DNA from: Clostridium sp. CAG:417
GTDB taxonomy: Bacteria > Bacillota_I > Bacilli_A > RF39 > UBA660
Length of the DNA stretch: 64,000 nt
Direction: 5' to 3'
Assembly: GCA_000432835.1 (NCBI GenBank)
Contig: FR890374.1
Span: 62,001-126,000 of the forward strand
How positions within the stretch are numbered: the first letter of the stretch is position 1; each line of letters opens with the position of its first letter. The notes under the pieces were generated by a model. The model ran no database searches. It was not told the DNA's origin and was given only the letters and a program-made list of their open reading frames with translations. Below are positions 32,362-42,100 of this stretch, one piece after another. The position numbers were made by a program, and so were the translations under genes.

Positions 32362-33735
32362 ATGAGTGTTAAGAAGAATAAAAAGAAAAAAGAAAAACAT
32401 ATAGTTGGAACAAAAGAACTAATATTTGATATAGTAAGTGTTGTTTTAATAATATGTTTAGGGGTTTATTTTGGATATAGAAGTATTTTATACTATACTA
32501 AAGAAACTAATAAGAAAAAGGTAGAGGCAAATACCTTAGCAAGTGCTATTATAAATAATAATAAAATAACAACAGAAGATAATGGCTTTAGAAAAAGTGA
32601 AGATGGTTATTATTTTAGTGGATTAGTAGAAAATAATTATGTTAAAGTCTTTAATAGATTATATAGAGTTATTGAAGTTACTAATGCAAATGAAGTAAAA
32701 ATAATAGCTAATGGAAACCATGGAGTTATGATTTATGGAGATAGTAAAAAATATCAAGAATCAAATATAAATTTATGGTTAAATAAAAGTAGTGTAGAAA
32801 ATAGTGGAATATATGAAAATAGTATTCCTGGAGTAGAAAAATTACTTAAAAAGTTTTCTTATTGTGAAGGAACTTTAAAGAATGACAAAGTAAGTTGTAA
32901 AAATAAAAAAGGAAATTCCTATTTTTCTATTTTAGAAATAGAAGATTATATAAGAGCAAGAGGTAAAAAAAGCTTTTTAAATAATGGAAGTTATAGTTAT
33001 CTTTTAGGAAGTGATACTGATGGTAATCCATTAGTAGTTGCAGCAGATGGTACGGCTAGTGGGGTTTCTAATTATGAAGGATATGGTATTAGACCAGTAA
33101 TGATGTTAAAGAAAAATATTTTAATTACTGGTGGTGATGGAAGTATAGGTAATCCTTATGTTATAAATCAAGAAGGAAATGATAATTATATAAATAAATA
33201 TGTAAAAATGGGAAATGATTTATATCAAGTAATAGAAGATAATAATAATAATTTAAGATTAAGATTAAATGATTATTTGAAAGTAAAAAATGTAGATGTG
33301 GAACTTGTTTTTAATACTAAGGGAACACAATTTGAATTATTAAATAGAAGTAATATAGGTTATTATTTAAATAGAACATATTATAATAGTTTGACTTATA
33401 AAAATTATTTAGGACAATGTAGTTTTTATACTGGTGAAATTTCATTAGTTGGTGATGGTGGTTATAGTTATACGAATGTATATAAAGATAGTGTTGTTGC
33501 AAAAGTTGGAATGTTAAATATGGTAGACTTTAATGATAATACTACTTTGGATACTTATTATTTAATTAATAGTACTTCTAATGTTGGAAACTTAGTATAT
33601 ACTTATAATAAACTTGGTCTTATTGATGAAGTTAAAGTTAGTGAGAAGAAAAAAATTGTACCTGTTGTATGTTTGGATAAGACATTTATAAAAGCAGGAG
33701 ATGGTAGTATAAATAATCCTTATGTAGTGGAGTAG
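32362..33735 (+). CDS. Membrane-anchored surface protein with GDGSxxNPYV repeats
   Basis: The 457 residues have an N-terminal transmembrane helix (about 24-46) and then two copies of one module. Each module carries a VKVFNRLYRVIEV / VKMGNDLYQVIED-type beta strand pair and ends in a Gly-rich boundary motif, GDGSIGNPYVI and GDGSINNPYVV. The same module occurs in the protein at 51415 (GDGTKASPYKF, GKGTYSNPYIL), so the two are paralogues. The pattern resembles surface domains that present short lists of disulfide or turn motifs, but no named family is certain. ATG 32362 has GGAGG 5 nt upstream. It lies 4 bases before the phosphodiester glycosidase gene, suggesting a shared role at the cell wall. 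Confidence 0.7.
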   Translation: MSVKKNKKKKEKHIVGTKELIFDIVSVVLIICLGVYFGYRSILYYTKETNKKKVEANTLASAIINNNKITTEDNGFRKSEDGYYFSGLVENNYVKVFNRLYRVIEVTNANEVKIIANGNHGVMIYGDSKKYQESNINLWLNKSSVENSGIYENSIPGVEKLLKKFSYCEGTLKNDKVSCKNKKGNSYFSILEIEDYIRARGKKSFLNNGSYSYLLGSDTDGNPLVVAADGTASGVSNYEGYGIRPVMMLKKNILITGGDGSIGNPYVINQEGNDNYINKYVKMGNDLYQVIEDNNNNLRLRLNDYLKVKNVDVELVFNTKGTQFELLNRSNIGYYLNRTYYNSLTYKNYLGQCSFYTGEISLVGDGGYSYTNVYKDSVVAKVGMLNMVDFNDNTTLDTYYLINSTSNVGNLVYTYNKLGLIDEVKVSEKKKIVPVVCLDKTFIKAGDGSINNPYVVE

Positions 33736-33739
33736 TTTT

Positions 33740-34807
33740 ATGAAGAAAAATAAGAAGAAAAGTAAAATAAAATTAAGTAAATTTACATATTTTGTTATAG
33801 GTTTAGATTTTTTAGTGACAGTAGCGCTTGTTATTATTTATACACCTATTGTTTCATTTAAAAACTTTTGGATTCCAACAGCTATGACTACTATGTCTCA
33901 TAGATATTTAGCTTATACATTATATAGTGAAAAAAGTGTAGATGATGTTATGAGTGCTAACTATATTGTGGGAGTTAATGAAAAAGTGAATTTGAATGAT
34001 ATAGTTATTGATACAAATGGAAGTAAAAAACACTATACATCTAAATATGAACAAGAAATGTTTAATAAAGATCCAGATAATGATGTTTATAAGATTATTA
34101 GAATTCAGGAAGAAAACTTTAAAGGGTATCTAACTGTTATTTATGATCCTAGTGATGTAGATTTGGCTGTTCCTAAAAAACTTGGTAAAATGGGACAGAG
34201 TGTTGCTAAACTTTGTGTAGAAAATGATGGATTAGTTGGAATTAATGGTGGAGGATTTGAAGACCTTGATGGTTGGGGAAATGGTTCTACTCCATATGGT
34301 TCTATAATAAAAGATGGTAAACTTATTTGGACACATGATGGTGGTTCAGGGGGACTTATAGGTTTTACTAAAGATCATAAGATGTATTTAACTAATGATG
34401 CTCCTGCTGTTGCTATTAAAGATGGAATGGAAGATGCTGTTGAATTTGGACCTTTCCTTATTGTCAATGGTAAAGTTGCAACTATCAAAGGTGATGGTGG
34501 TTGGGGTAGAGCTCCTCGTACAGTTATTGCACAAAGAAAAGATGGTGTAGTATTATTTTTATCAATTGAAGGTAGATTACCTGGTTATAGCTTAGGAGCT
34601 ACAATGAATGATATCATAGAAGTACTATTGCGTTATAAGGCTTATAATGCAGCTAATCTTGATGGTGGTGCTTCAACTACAATGGCAGTTAATGGTAAAC
34701 TATATAATCGTCCAAGTGCAGGAAAAGAGTATGGTGGTAGAACGGTATCTAATGCTTGGATAGTAACAAATAAAAATAATAAAAAAGTACCAACAGTTAA
34801 GAAATAG
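33740..34807 (+). CDS. Phosphodiester glycosidase family protein (NAGPA-like domain)
   Basis: The 355-residue protein has an N-terminal transmembrane segment (about 13-33) and a phosphodiester glycosidase domain (about 120-345): GLVGINGGGFEDLDG, PYGSIIKDGKLIW, GWGRAPRTVIAQ, LSIEGRLPGYS and ANLDGGASTTMAVNGKL are all conserved family blocks. Proteins of this family hydrolyse phosphodiester-linked sugars such as GlcNAc-1-phosphodiester and are often seen near wall teichoic acid or exopolysaccharide genes. Its neighbour is a surface protein with beta repeats. A clear terminator follows. Confidence 0.9.
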   Translation: MKKNKKKSKIKLSKFTYFVIGLDFLVTVALVIIYTPIVSFKNFWIPTAMTTMSHRYLAYTLYSEKSVDDVMSANYIVGVNEKVNLNDIVIDTNGSKKHYTSKYEQEMFNKDPDNDVYKIIRIQEENFKGYLTVIYDPSDVDLAVPKKLGKMGQSVAKLCVENDGLVGINGGGFEDLDGWGNGSTPYGSIIKDGKLIWTHDGGSGGLIGFTKDHKMYLTNDAPAVAIKDGMEDAVEFGPFLIVNGKVATIKGDGGWGRAPRTVIAQRKDGVVLFLSIEGRLPGYSLGATMNDIIEVLLRYKAYNAANLDGGASTTMAVNGKLYNRPSAGKEYGGRTVSNAWIVTNKNNKKVPTVKK

Positions 34808-34813
34808 TTTTTT

Positions 34814-34850
34814 AAGAAGTATAAGTTTACTTCTTTTCTTCTTTTATTAG
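34814..34850 (+). terminator. Intrinsic terminator after the phosphodiester glycosidase
   Basis: AAGAAGT (34814-34820) pairs with ACTTCTT (34829-34835), followed by TTCTTCTTTT. Confidence 0.75.
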
Positions 34851-34870
34851 AATAAATATTATTGTATAAT
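34842..34870 (+). promoter_or_regulatory. Possible promoter of nifJ
   Basis: TATAAT at 34865-34870 with a poor -35 (TTTTAT) 17 nt upstream, 24 bases before ATG 34895. Confidence 0.45.
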
Positions 34871-34894
34871 ATATAAAGATAGGTGGGATTAATC

Positions 34895-37800
34895 ATGAAA
34901 AAGATAATGGATGGAAATGAAGCTTGTAGTTATGCAGCATATCCTTTTACAGAAGTAGCAGGAATTTATCCTATTACCCCGGCCTCTACCATGGCAGAAG
35001 TTACTGATAAATGGGCAAGTGAAGGTAAAAAGAATTTTTTTGGATTACCAGTCAAAGTAGTAGAAATGGAAAGTGAAGCTGGTGCTATTGGATTAGTGCA
35101 TGGATCAGTACAATCAGGATGTTTAACATCTACTTATACAGCTAGTCAAGGATTATTATTGATGATTCCTAATATGTATAAAATAGCCGGACAACTTTTT
35201 CCTTGTGTTATAAATGTTTCAGCAAGATCACTTGCGACACATGCCTTATCAATATTTGGAGATCATCAAGATATTTATGCTGTAAGACAAACTGGGTTTG
35301 CTATTTTAGCGTCAAGTTCTGTTCAAGAATGTATGGATTTAACAGCTGTTTCTTATTTGTCAACTATTAAAGGTAGTGTTCCATTTGTAAACTTTAATGA
35401 TGGATTTAGGACTAGTCACGAATTACAAAAAATTGATGTATTGGATATGGATAAAGTTTATGAACTAATTGATCAAAAAGCTCTTAGTGATTTTAGAAAT
35501 AGAGCCTTAAATCCAATAAATCCTGTAACACGTGGTACATCACAAAATGAGGATATTTACTTTCAGGTAACTGAGGCACGTAATGAATATTATAATAAAT
35601 TACCTGATATAGTTTCATCTTATATGGATGAAATAAATAAGATAACAGGACAAAATTATAAACCATTTAATTATTATGGTAGTGCAACAGCAACAAAAGT
35701 TATAGTGGCGATGGGGTCTGTTTGTGAAACTATAAAGGAAACAGTTGATTATTTAACAAAAAAAGGTCACAATGTTGGATTATTAGAGGTACATCTATAT
35801 AGACCATTTTCTGCAAAACACTTTTTAAGAGTATTACCGAAGACAGTTAAAAAAATTGCAGTTTTAGATAGAACTAAAGAAGCTGGGGCGAGTGGTGAAC
35901 CACTTTATCTAGATGTTTTAAAAACAGTAAAAGATGTTAATGATAAAATAAGAGTATTTGGTGGAAGATATGGACTTTCTAGTAAAAATACTACTCCAGC
36001 AATGATAAAAGGGGTATTTGATTTCCTAGACGTAAAGGAATGTCATACTAATTTTACGGTAGGAATAGATGATGATGTTACAAACTTAAGTATAAAATAT
36101 GACCCTAAGTTTAAGCTTCCAACTACTAATACAGGATTCTTAATATATGGATATGGTTCAGATGGAATGGTCAGTGCTTCAAAAGACTTAATGAAAATTA
36201 CAGGTACTTATACTAATGCTTATGTCCAAGGTTATTTTAAGTATGATTCTAAAAAAAGTGGAGGAGTAACTATTTCCAACTTAAGGTTTGGTAAGAATCC
36301 AATTAAGTCAACTTATTATGTTGAAAAGGCTAAACTTATAGTTTGTACAAAAGATAGTTATTTACAAAAGATGCATATTTTAGATTCTATTGATAATAAT
36401 GGAATATTCTTACTTAATACTAAAAAAGATAAAAATCAAATATTAAAGTATTTAACTAATTATGATAAAAATATTTTAAAGAAGAGGAATGTTAAGTTTT
36501 ATATAGTTGATGCCTCTTTGATTGCTAAGGAGAATGGTATTGATGGTAAGATTAGTACTATTATGGAGACTTTAATATTTAAATTAGGTAAGATAATAGA
36601 CTTTGATTTTGCCTTGAAACAAATAAAGGATAATATTGCTCTTAGATTTAAGAATAAGGGTGATGATGTAGTTAAGCGTAATATTTTATCTGTTGACAGT
36701 TGTGTTAATAAGTATGAACAAGTTAAAATTCCTGATGTTACATATGTTCCTGAGATGAAGGGGGACTTAGATACTTTTGAGGTTATAGAACAGATGGAAG
36801 GAAACAGCTTACCAGTTAGTAAATTCTTAAATTCATCTGATGGAAGTTTGGAAGCTGGTACAAGTAAAAGAGAAAAGAGAAATATTTCTGATACTTGTCC
36901 ACATTATGATCCTGAAAATTGTATTAATTGCGGGCTTTGTTCACTGGTTTGTCCACATGCGGTTGTTAGACCATTCTTACTTGATGAAAATGAGGCACTA
37001 GATGCTCCTGATACTCTTGCTAGTAAATTGATGGATGCTAAGATAAAAGATTGTAACTTGAAATATACGATTGGTATCAGTTATCCAGATTGTACAGGAT
37101 GTAGTTTGTGTAGTAATATTTGTCCTGGCAAGAAGGGGAAGAAGGCTCTTACTATGGTTGATAAAGACCAAATAACACGTGATGAATATGTTAATTCAAA
37201 TTATTTATTTAACGAAGTTACGGAAAAAAGGGTAATGACTACAGATACAGTAAAGGGTAGTCAGTTTAGAACGCCAAAATTTGAATTTAGTGGAGCTTGT
37301 AGTGGTTGTGGTGAAACACCATATTTAAAACTTTTAACGCAATTATTTGGAGATAATCTAGTGATAGCTAACGCTACGGGTTGTTCTTCTATATATGGTG
37401 CGAGTAATCCATCAAGTCCATATAGTGTTCCTTGGGCTAATTCTTTGTTTGAAGATAATGCCGAATTTGGTTATGGTATGAGAATTGCGGATGATGCTTT
37501 AAAGAATCGTATTGTAACTCTTATTAATGATAATATAGATAAGGTAAAAAAGAGTGAGGCCAAAATATATAAAGCTTATGCAGATGATATAAATATCGAA
37601 ACAGCAGATAAGCTATATAATATAGTTGATAATACTAAAATAGATGAATTAAAATCACTTAAGAGTTTTATTAAGCCAAAATCTATTTGGACTGTTGGTG
37701 GAGATGGATGGGCTTATGATATTGGTTATAATGGTATTGATCATGTATTAGCTAGTCATGATAATGTTAATATTTTAGTATTAGATACAGAGGTTTATTC

Positions 37801-38314
37801 TAACACTGGAGGTCAGGCATCTAAGTCTACTAGAAAAGGTGCTGTAGCAAAGTTTGCAGCTAGTGGTAAGAATGTTGCTAAAAAAGATTTGGCTAAGATA
37901 GCTCTTACATATCCACATGTTTATGTTGGAACAATTTCTTTAGGATTTAATCCTCAACAGGCTATAAAAGTCTTAAAGGAAGCGGAAGCATATAATGGAC
38001 CTTCCATTGTAATAGCATATTCTCCATGTATTGCACAGGGAATTCTAAAAGGAATGAATAATAGTATAGAAGAAGAAAAAATGGCTACAAAAGTTGGATA
38101 TTTCCCATTGTTCCATTTTAATCCAGAAACTTCTAAGTTTTCTCTAGACTCAAAAGCAGATTTTACTAATTATATAGAGTTTTTGAGTGGTGAAAATAGA
38201 TATCGTAGTTTAAAAAATGTTAATAACGATTATAAAAAATTATTAGAAGATAATAAGAAAGAAGCGATGGAACGCTATGATTATTATCAAAGTTTAGTAA
38301 ACAAAGAGCAATAA
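34895..38314 (+). CDS. nifJ: Pyruvate:ferredoxin (flavodoxin) oxidoreductase
   Basis: The 1139-residue single-chain PFOR has the full domain order: an N-terminal pyrimidine-binding domain (GNEACSYAAYPFTEVAGIYP), a transketolase-like domain, the 2x[4Fe-4S] ferredoxin domain with CINCGLCSLVCP and CTGCSLCSNICP, and the TPP-binding domain (GDGWAYDIGYNGIDHVLA and SNTGGQASKSTRKGA). It converts pyruvate and CoA to acetyl-CoA, CO2 and reduced ferredoxin, which implies an anaerobic energy metabolism. ATG 34895 has AGGTGGGA 6 nt upstream; an upstream GTG at 34883 lies inside that site. It is a single-gene unit with its own terminator. Confidence 0.96.
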   Translation: MKKIMDGNEACSYAAYPFTEVAGIYPITPASTMAEVTDKWASEGKKNFFGLPVKVVEMESEAGAIGLVHGSVQSGCLTSTYTASQGLLLMIPNMYKIAGQLFPCVINVSARSLATHALSIFGDHQDIYAVRQTGFAILASSSVQECMDLTAVSYLSTIKGSVPFVNFNDGFRTSHELQKIDVLDMDKVYELIDQKALSDFRNRALNPINPVTRGTSQNEDIYFQVTEARNEYYNKLPDIVSSYMDEINKITGQNYKPFNYYGSATATKVIVAMGSVCETIKETVDYLTKKGHNVGLLEVHLYRPFSAKHFLRVLPKTVKKIAVLDRTKEAGASGEPLYLDVLKTVKDVNDKIRVFGGRYGLSSKNTTPAMIKGVFDFLDVKECHTNFTVGIDDDVTNLSIKYDPKFKLPTTNTGFLIYGYGSDGMVSASKDLMKITGTYTNAYVQGYFKYDSKKSGGVTISNLRFGKNPIKSTYYVEKAKLIVCTKDSYLQKMHILDSIDNNGIFLLNTKKDKNQILKYLTNYDKNILKKRNVKFYIVDASLIAKENGIDGKISTIMETLIFKLGKIIDFDFALKQIKDNIALRFKNKGDDVVKRNILSVDSCVNKYEQVKIPDVTYVPEMKGDLDTFEVIEQMEGNSLPVSKFLNSSDGSLEAGTSKREKRNISDTCPHYDPENCINCGLCSLVCPHAVVRPFLLDENEALDAPDTLASKLMDAKIKDCNLKYTIGISYPDCTGCSLCSNICPGKKGKKALTMVDKDQITRDEYVNSNYLFNEVTEKRVMTTDTVKGSQFRTPKFEFSGACSGCGETPYLKLLTQLFGDNLVIANATGCSSIYGASNPSSPYSVPWANSLFEDNAEFGYGMRIADDALKNRIVTLINDNIDKVKKSEAKIYKAYADDINIETADKLYNIVDNTKIDELKSLKSFIKPKSIWTVGGDGWAYDIGYNGIDHVLASHDNVNILVLDTEVYSNTGGQASKSTRKGAVAKFAASGKNVAKKDLAKIALTYPHVYVGTISLGFNPQQAIKVLKEAEAYNGPSIVIAYSPCIAQGILKGMNNSIEEEKMATKVGYFPLFHFNPETSKFSLDSKADFTNYIEFLSGENRYRSLKNVNNDYKKLLEDNKKEAMERYDYYQSLVNKEQ

Positions 38315-38334
38315 AAGAGTAATATAAATTAAAG

Positions 38335-38372
38335 AAAGTAGTATGTTTTAATAGCATGCTACTTTTGTTTTC
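38335..38372 (+). terminator. Intrinsic terminator after nifJ
   Basis: AAAGTAGTATG pairs with CATGCTACTTTT (38335-38345 with 38355-38366), one bulged base, followed by GTTTTCT. Confidence 0.75.
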
Positions 38373-38383
38373 TATACTTTTTC

Positions 38384-38412
38384 TTGCAATTTTCTTTGTT
38401 TTGTGGTATAAT
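38384..38412 (+). promoter_or_regulatory. Promoter of the 164-residue unknown protein
   Basis: TTGCAA (38384-38389), a 17-nt spacer and TATAAT (38407-38412). The whole 40-base block 38373-38412 resembles the promoter block at 4624-4663. Confidence 0.85.
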
Positions 38413-38449
38413 TTAAATCACTTCGTGTTACTTGGGAGGAGAAAAATTA

Positions 38450-38944
38450 ATGAAAGATATATTTAAAGAAAATTCTATAATTCTTATTAAAGAAGATGGT
38501 AATATTGTTTCATTACCTAAATTAGATGGATTTGAATTTCATACGGATGCGTTTTTAAGATTGAAAGAGATGGTACCAGATGCTTTTATTAGTGATGAGT
38601 TAGATATTCAATCACTTAATGGAATGGAAATAGCTAATCATATAGCGGCAAATAATCACGCTATTATTTGGACTACAGATTTTGATGAACCAGATGTTAT
38701 AGTTGCAACACTTCCTAAAAAGGTTAATGAAAATATAAGTAAAGGTGTTTTAAGTCTATTTCCTAACTTATTAGATAAAGTGGTTATGGTTAATAATGCA
38801 TGGTATAATGATAGTTGTAATGTTGATGGTTGTTTGTTATATGAAGATGGAGATTCTATTGAAGCTTTACAAATAATTAAGGATTATGTAGAAAATTCTA
38901 ATGTTGATGTACTTCAAGAAGAACATATAAAAGTTTTAAGCTAA
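38450..38944 (+). CDS. Cytoplasmic protein of unknown function
   Basis: The 164-residue acidic protein has no signal peptide or transmembrane segment. Its two halves show alternating alpha/beta predictions (IILIKEDGNIVSLPKLDGFEFHTDAFLRL, NHAIIWTTDFDEPDVIVATL, LFPNLLDKVVMVNNAWYNDSCNVDGC). No family is recognised. ATG 38450 has GGGAGGAG 8 nt upstream; a TTG at 38432 is in that ribosome site. It has its own strong promoter and terminator, so its expression is independent of nifJ. Confidence 0.7.
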   Translation: MKDIFKENSIILIKEDGNIVSLPKLDGFEFHTDAFLRLKEMVPDAFISDELDIQSLNGMEIANHIAANNHAIIWTTDFDEPDVIVATLPKKVNENISKGVLSLFPNLLDKVVMVNNAWYNDSCNVDGCLLYEDGDSIEALQIIKDYVENSNVDVLQEEHIKVLS

Positions 38945-38945
38945 A

Positions 38946-38973
38946 AGTGAACAGTAAGTTCATTTTTTTTTTT
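38946..38973 (+). terminator. Intrinsic terminator after the unknown protein
   Basis: TGAAC (38948-38952) and GTTCA (38958-38962) form a stem extended by A-T pairs, followed by a run of T at 38963-38973. Confidence 0.8.
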
Positions 38974-38984
38974 GAAATTTGAAC

Positions 38985-39020
38985 AAAAAAATAGAGACTG
39001 CACCCCCTGAGGGCAGTCTC
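38985..39020 (-). terminator. Intrinsic terminator of the - strand small RNA
   Basis: On the - strand, GAGACTG pairs with CAGTCTC (39020-39014 with 39000-38994), with an additional inner CCC/GGG pairing, followed by TATTTTTTT (38993-38985). The + strand has A-runs on both sides, so the element reads only leftwards. Confidence 0.8.
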
Positions 39021-39088
39021 AAAAAAAGAATAAAAAGGGGTTGGCTAGTGTGATACTAGCGACCAATTCGCCTAATACCGAATTGGTG
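38985..39088 (-). ncRNA. Candidate small regulatory RNA, about 104 nt
   Basis: On the - strand a consensus promoter is followed after about 7 nt by a compact structured region with no plausible ORF. Hairpin 1 is CCAATTCG-8 nt-CGAATTGG (39086-39063), hairpin 2 is GCTAGT-5 nt-ACTAGC (39060-39044), then a single-stranded C/U-rich stretch (CAACCCCTTTTTATTC) and a strong GC-containing terminator. A free CCCC motif near a U-rich stretch is a typical way for Firmicutes sRNAs to pair with ribosome binding sites; that is inference here. It is divergent from the giant prepilin gene at 39195. I do not recognise a named RNA family. Confidence 0.7.
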
Positions 39089-39094
39089 ATTACT

Positions 39095-39123
39095 ATAATA
39101 ATCAATTGAGGTAATTTTGTCAA
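39095..39123 (-). promoter_or_regulatory. Consensus sigma-A promoter of the small RNA
   Basis: Read on the - strand: TTGACA (39123-39118), a 17-nt spacer and TATTAT (39100-39095). The -35 is perfect, the best in the window. Confidence 0.85.
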
Positions 39124-39161
39124 CCAATTTTTTAAAAAAGTTATAAATTTTTTTAGGTCTA

Positions 39162-39170
39162 TGTTATACT
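39162..39170 (+). promoter_or_regulatory. Possible extended -10 promoter of the giant prepilin gene
   Basis: TGTTATACT (39162-39170) has the TGn extension and a good -10 (TATACT), 24 bases before the ATG; no good -35 is visible. It is divergent from the small RNA promoter. Confidence 0.4.
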
Positions 39171-39194
39171 TATAAATATAAGGTAGGTATTGGT

Positions 39195-42100
39195 ATGAGA
39201 AAGAAACAATTAGGATTTACATTAGTTGAAATTTTGGCTGTAATAGTAATACTTGGAATTTTGTCTGGTGTTGCAATTGGTGGATATAGTGCTTATATAA
39301 AAAAGGCAAAGAAAAACTATTATATTGCTCAAGAAAAGTTACTAACACAGTCAGGCAGGGACTTTTATAATGATAATAAGGGAAAGATGCCACAAGCATC
39401 TGGGGAAGAAAGTTGTGTTACTTTAAACACTTTGATTAATTTTAAATATATTGATAAAGTATTTGATTATAATAAAAAAGTATGTAATGGTGATAAAAGT
39501 AAAGCTTGTGTTAAAAAGTTATCTAATACTAATAATCTTTATTATAGTTATTTAAATTGTGGTAATGAGTTTACAAGTGTTGAATATAAAAATCCTGAAC
39601 TTCAATTTAGTCTTACCGAGGGTAATACTGCCAGTCGTGATAATGAGGAATATAAATTAATAATGACTGTAAATGATACTGCAACTAAAAATGCCTCACA
39701 GGAAAACTATGGTGTAGCAAGCTATAGATATGTTATTTATAAAAAGTATAGTGGAGAAAATAACAATGATTTAGTTTATTACGATACTGGTTGGAGGAGC
39801 GTTAAAGGCAAAAATCAAGAAAAAGTAGTAGTAAATATTAACTTAGATAGTGATGGTACTTATTATGTAAGAGGATGGGCTTATAATTGGGGTGGAAAAG
39901 AAGCCAATGGAAAGTCAGGTGAGGTGACATTAAGGTTTAAGCTTGACTGTAAAAACCAAATAGAATTTTCAGCTGATAATTATGTTCAAAACACTTGGAC
40001 TAATTCAAATATAAATACTTTAATTACTAAAAAAGGTGGAGTTAATAAATTTGATGTAAGTTTAGAAAATACTGATGTTGATACTAATTCTGTTACTAAT
40101 ACTAATCTAGTAATAGGTCATAAAAAACGTGATAAGAATATCAATATTACTTCTAATGGAAAAAATAAATTGAAAGTTATATGTTATGATTCTAATAACA
40201 ATACAGATACTACTGAATCAATTTATTATCAAATAGATAAGGTTAGGCCTACTTGTTCTGTTAGTAGAGATGCTGGTATAGGGTATGATTCACTTCATTA
40301 TACAAATAAAGATTTAAATTTAACGGCAGTATGTAGTGATAAGGGTGGAAGTGGATGTAAACAAGCTAATACTTCTGTAACGCTTACTGCTTCGCAAGAT
40401 AGAAGTCTTCCAAGTTATCAAGTTGCAAATATTTATGATAAAGCAGGAAATAGTACAACTTGTACTACAGGTGTTTATCAAGATGTAACCCCTCCTAAAA
40501 TAAGTGTTACATTGTATGATGCTAATGGTAACACTATAACTTCAAAAACGAATAGTGATGTTGATATCACTTCTCCGGCTTACACATATATTAGAGTTAG
40601 GATATCGTTTAGTGATTCTGCGAGTGGTATGCAGTTCTTTAGAATTGGTCAAGGACCAACTGTTTTAGCAACGGGATCTACTCCTAATTCATATTACGAA
40701 TATGTTTATAACACTACTGGTAGTTATGCTCTTAATCTTAATGCAATGGATAATGTTTACAACTCTAATAAAGGAGTAACTGTTAAATTCAAAGTAGATG
40801 CTGATAAGCCAGCTATTTCTGTTGCTTGTGTTAAGAAAACAAGCTGTACAGCTGTTACAAGTCGCCCTAGTACTAATAATGGTAACTATACACCTGGTTC
40901 ATGGAGTAATAAATGTGTATATTGTGAAGCAAGTTCTTCTTCTGGAGTAACACTTAAAGAAAGGGCATGTGGTGCGGCAGCTAATTCTACATCAAAATCT
41001 ACTTGTTTATCATGGTCTACAAAGAAATATCATGATGTTAATTCTAATGGTATAAGTAACTTACAGTTTGAAGCCACTAAGTCAACTGGTACTACAAATA
41101 TGACTAATGTTAGTGTTAAGGTAGATACGGGAGCTCCTAATTTAGGAGTTAAAATGACTGGAAGGAGAAGTACTAGTGATGCTGCATCTGAAAGTAATAC
41201 TACATATACTAGTAATAGTTGGAGTAATAAATATATAACAATATTCTTATCAAATAGTGATTCTGTAAGTGGTATTAAGAGTGGTTATCCACAATTATGG
41301 ATTGATTCTGGAAGCGCTACTAACAGTAGTAATGGAAATCAAGGAAAGTGGTTATCGAGAACCAAATTTGATGTAAATGCAGAGGGTGTTTCAACACTTA
41401 AATTTAGAACAATGGATAATGCTGGTAATATTAAAACTACGTCATCATATACAATTAAACTAGATCACAGTAAGCCATCATTTACTTCTCTTACAACTAG
41501 CAATAATAAAATTAGTTTTGCGGCAAAAGATACAATTTCTGGTATTAAATCTTACTGTGTTAAGATAAAAGGTGGGGATTGTACAAATGATAGTGGTTAT
41601 GTTGCTGTTAATTCTGGTAGTACTTATAGTTTAAGTAATATTTCTAAAATTACGACTAGTAAAAAAACAACTATTCAGGCTGGAACAACTTATACAGTTG
41701 TTGTAAAAGATTATGCAGGAAACTCTATTTCAAAAGATATATCAACATCATTAACTTTTGTTAAGACAAAATATTGGAGTACAAGGTTCTGTACAATGCA
41801 TAATGGTATAGCTGATGCAACTGGTGGTTCTACGACTAAATCTTGTTCGCAAGCTGTAGACAGTGGTACTAATTGTTATACTGCTGGATATAATGTAAAT
41901 AATCATGGTGATAAAACATATGCCAATATGAAAATTTCATCTCTGACAACATCGGTTTCTGGTAGTGATTTAAAGGTAAAAATAACGTTTGCAGTTGCAA
42001 ATGGATATTTTGGTACTTATTCAAGTGGATATAATAGATATATGTGTTTAAAGAAAGGAAATAGAACCTTTACTAATGCCACTTGTACAAGTGATACTCA

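Noticed and set aside
38994..39086. Hairpin cluster as a tracrRNA or a transposon end
   Set aside because: No cas9, transposase or target-site duplication is nearby; the promoter and terminator layout fits a free small RNA better.
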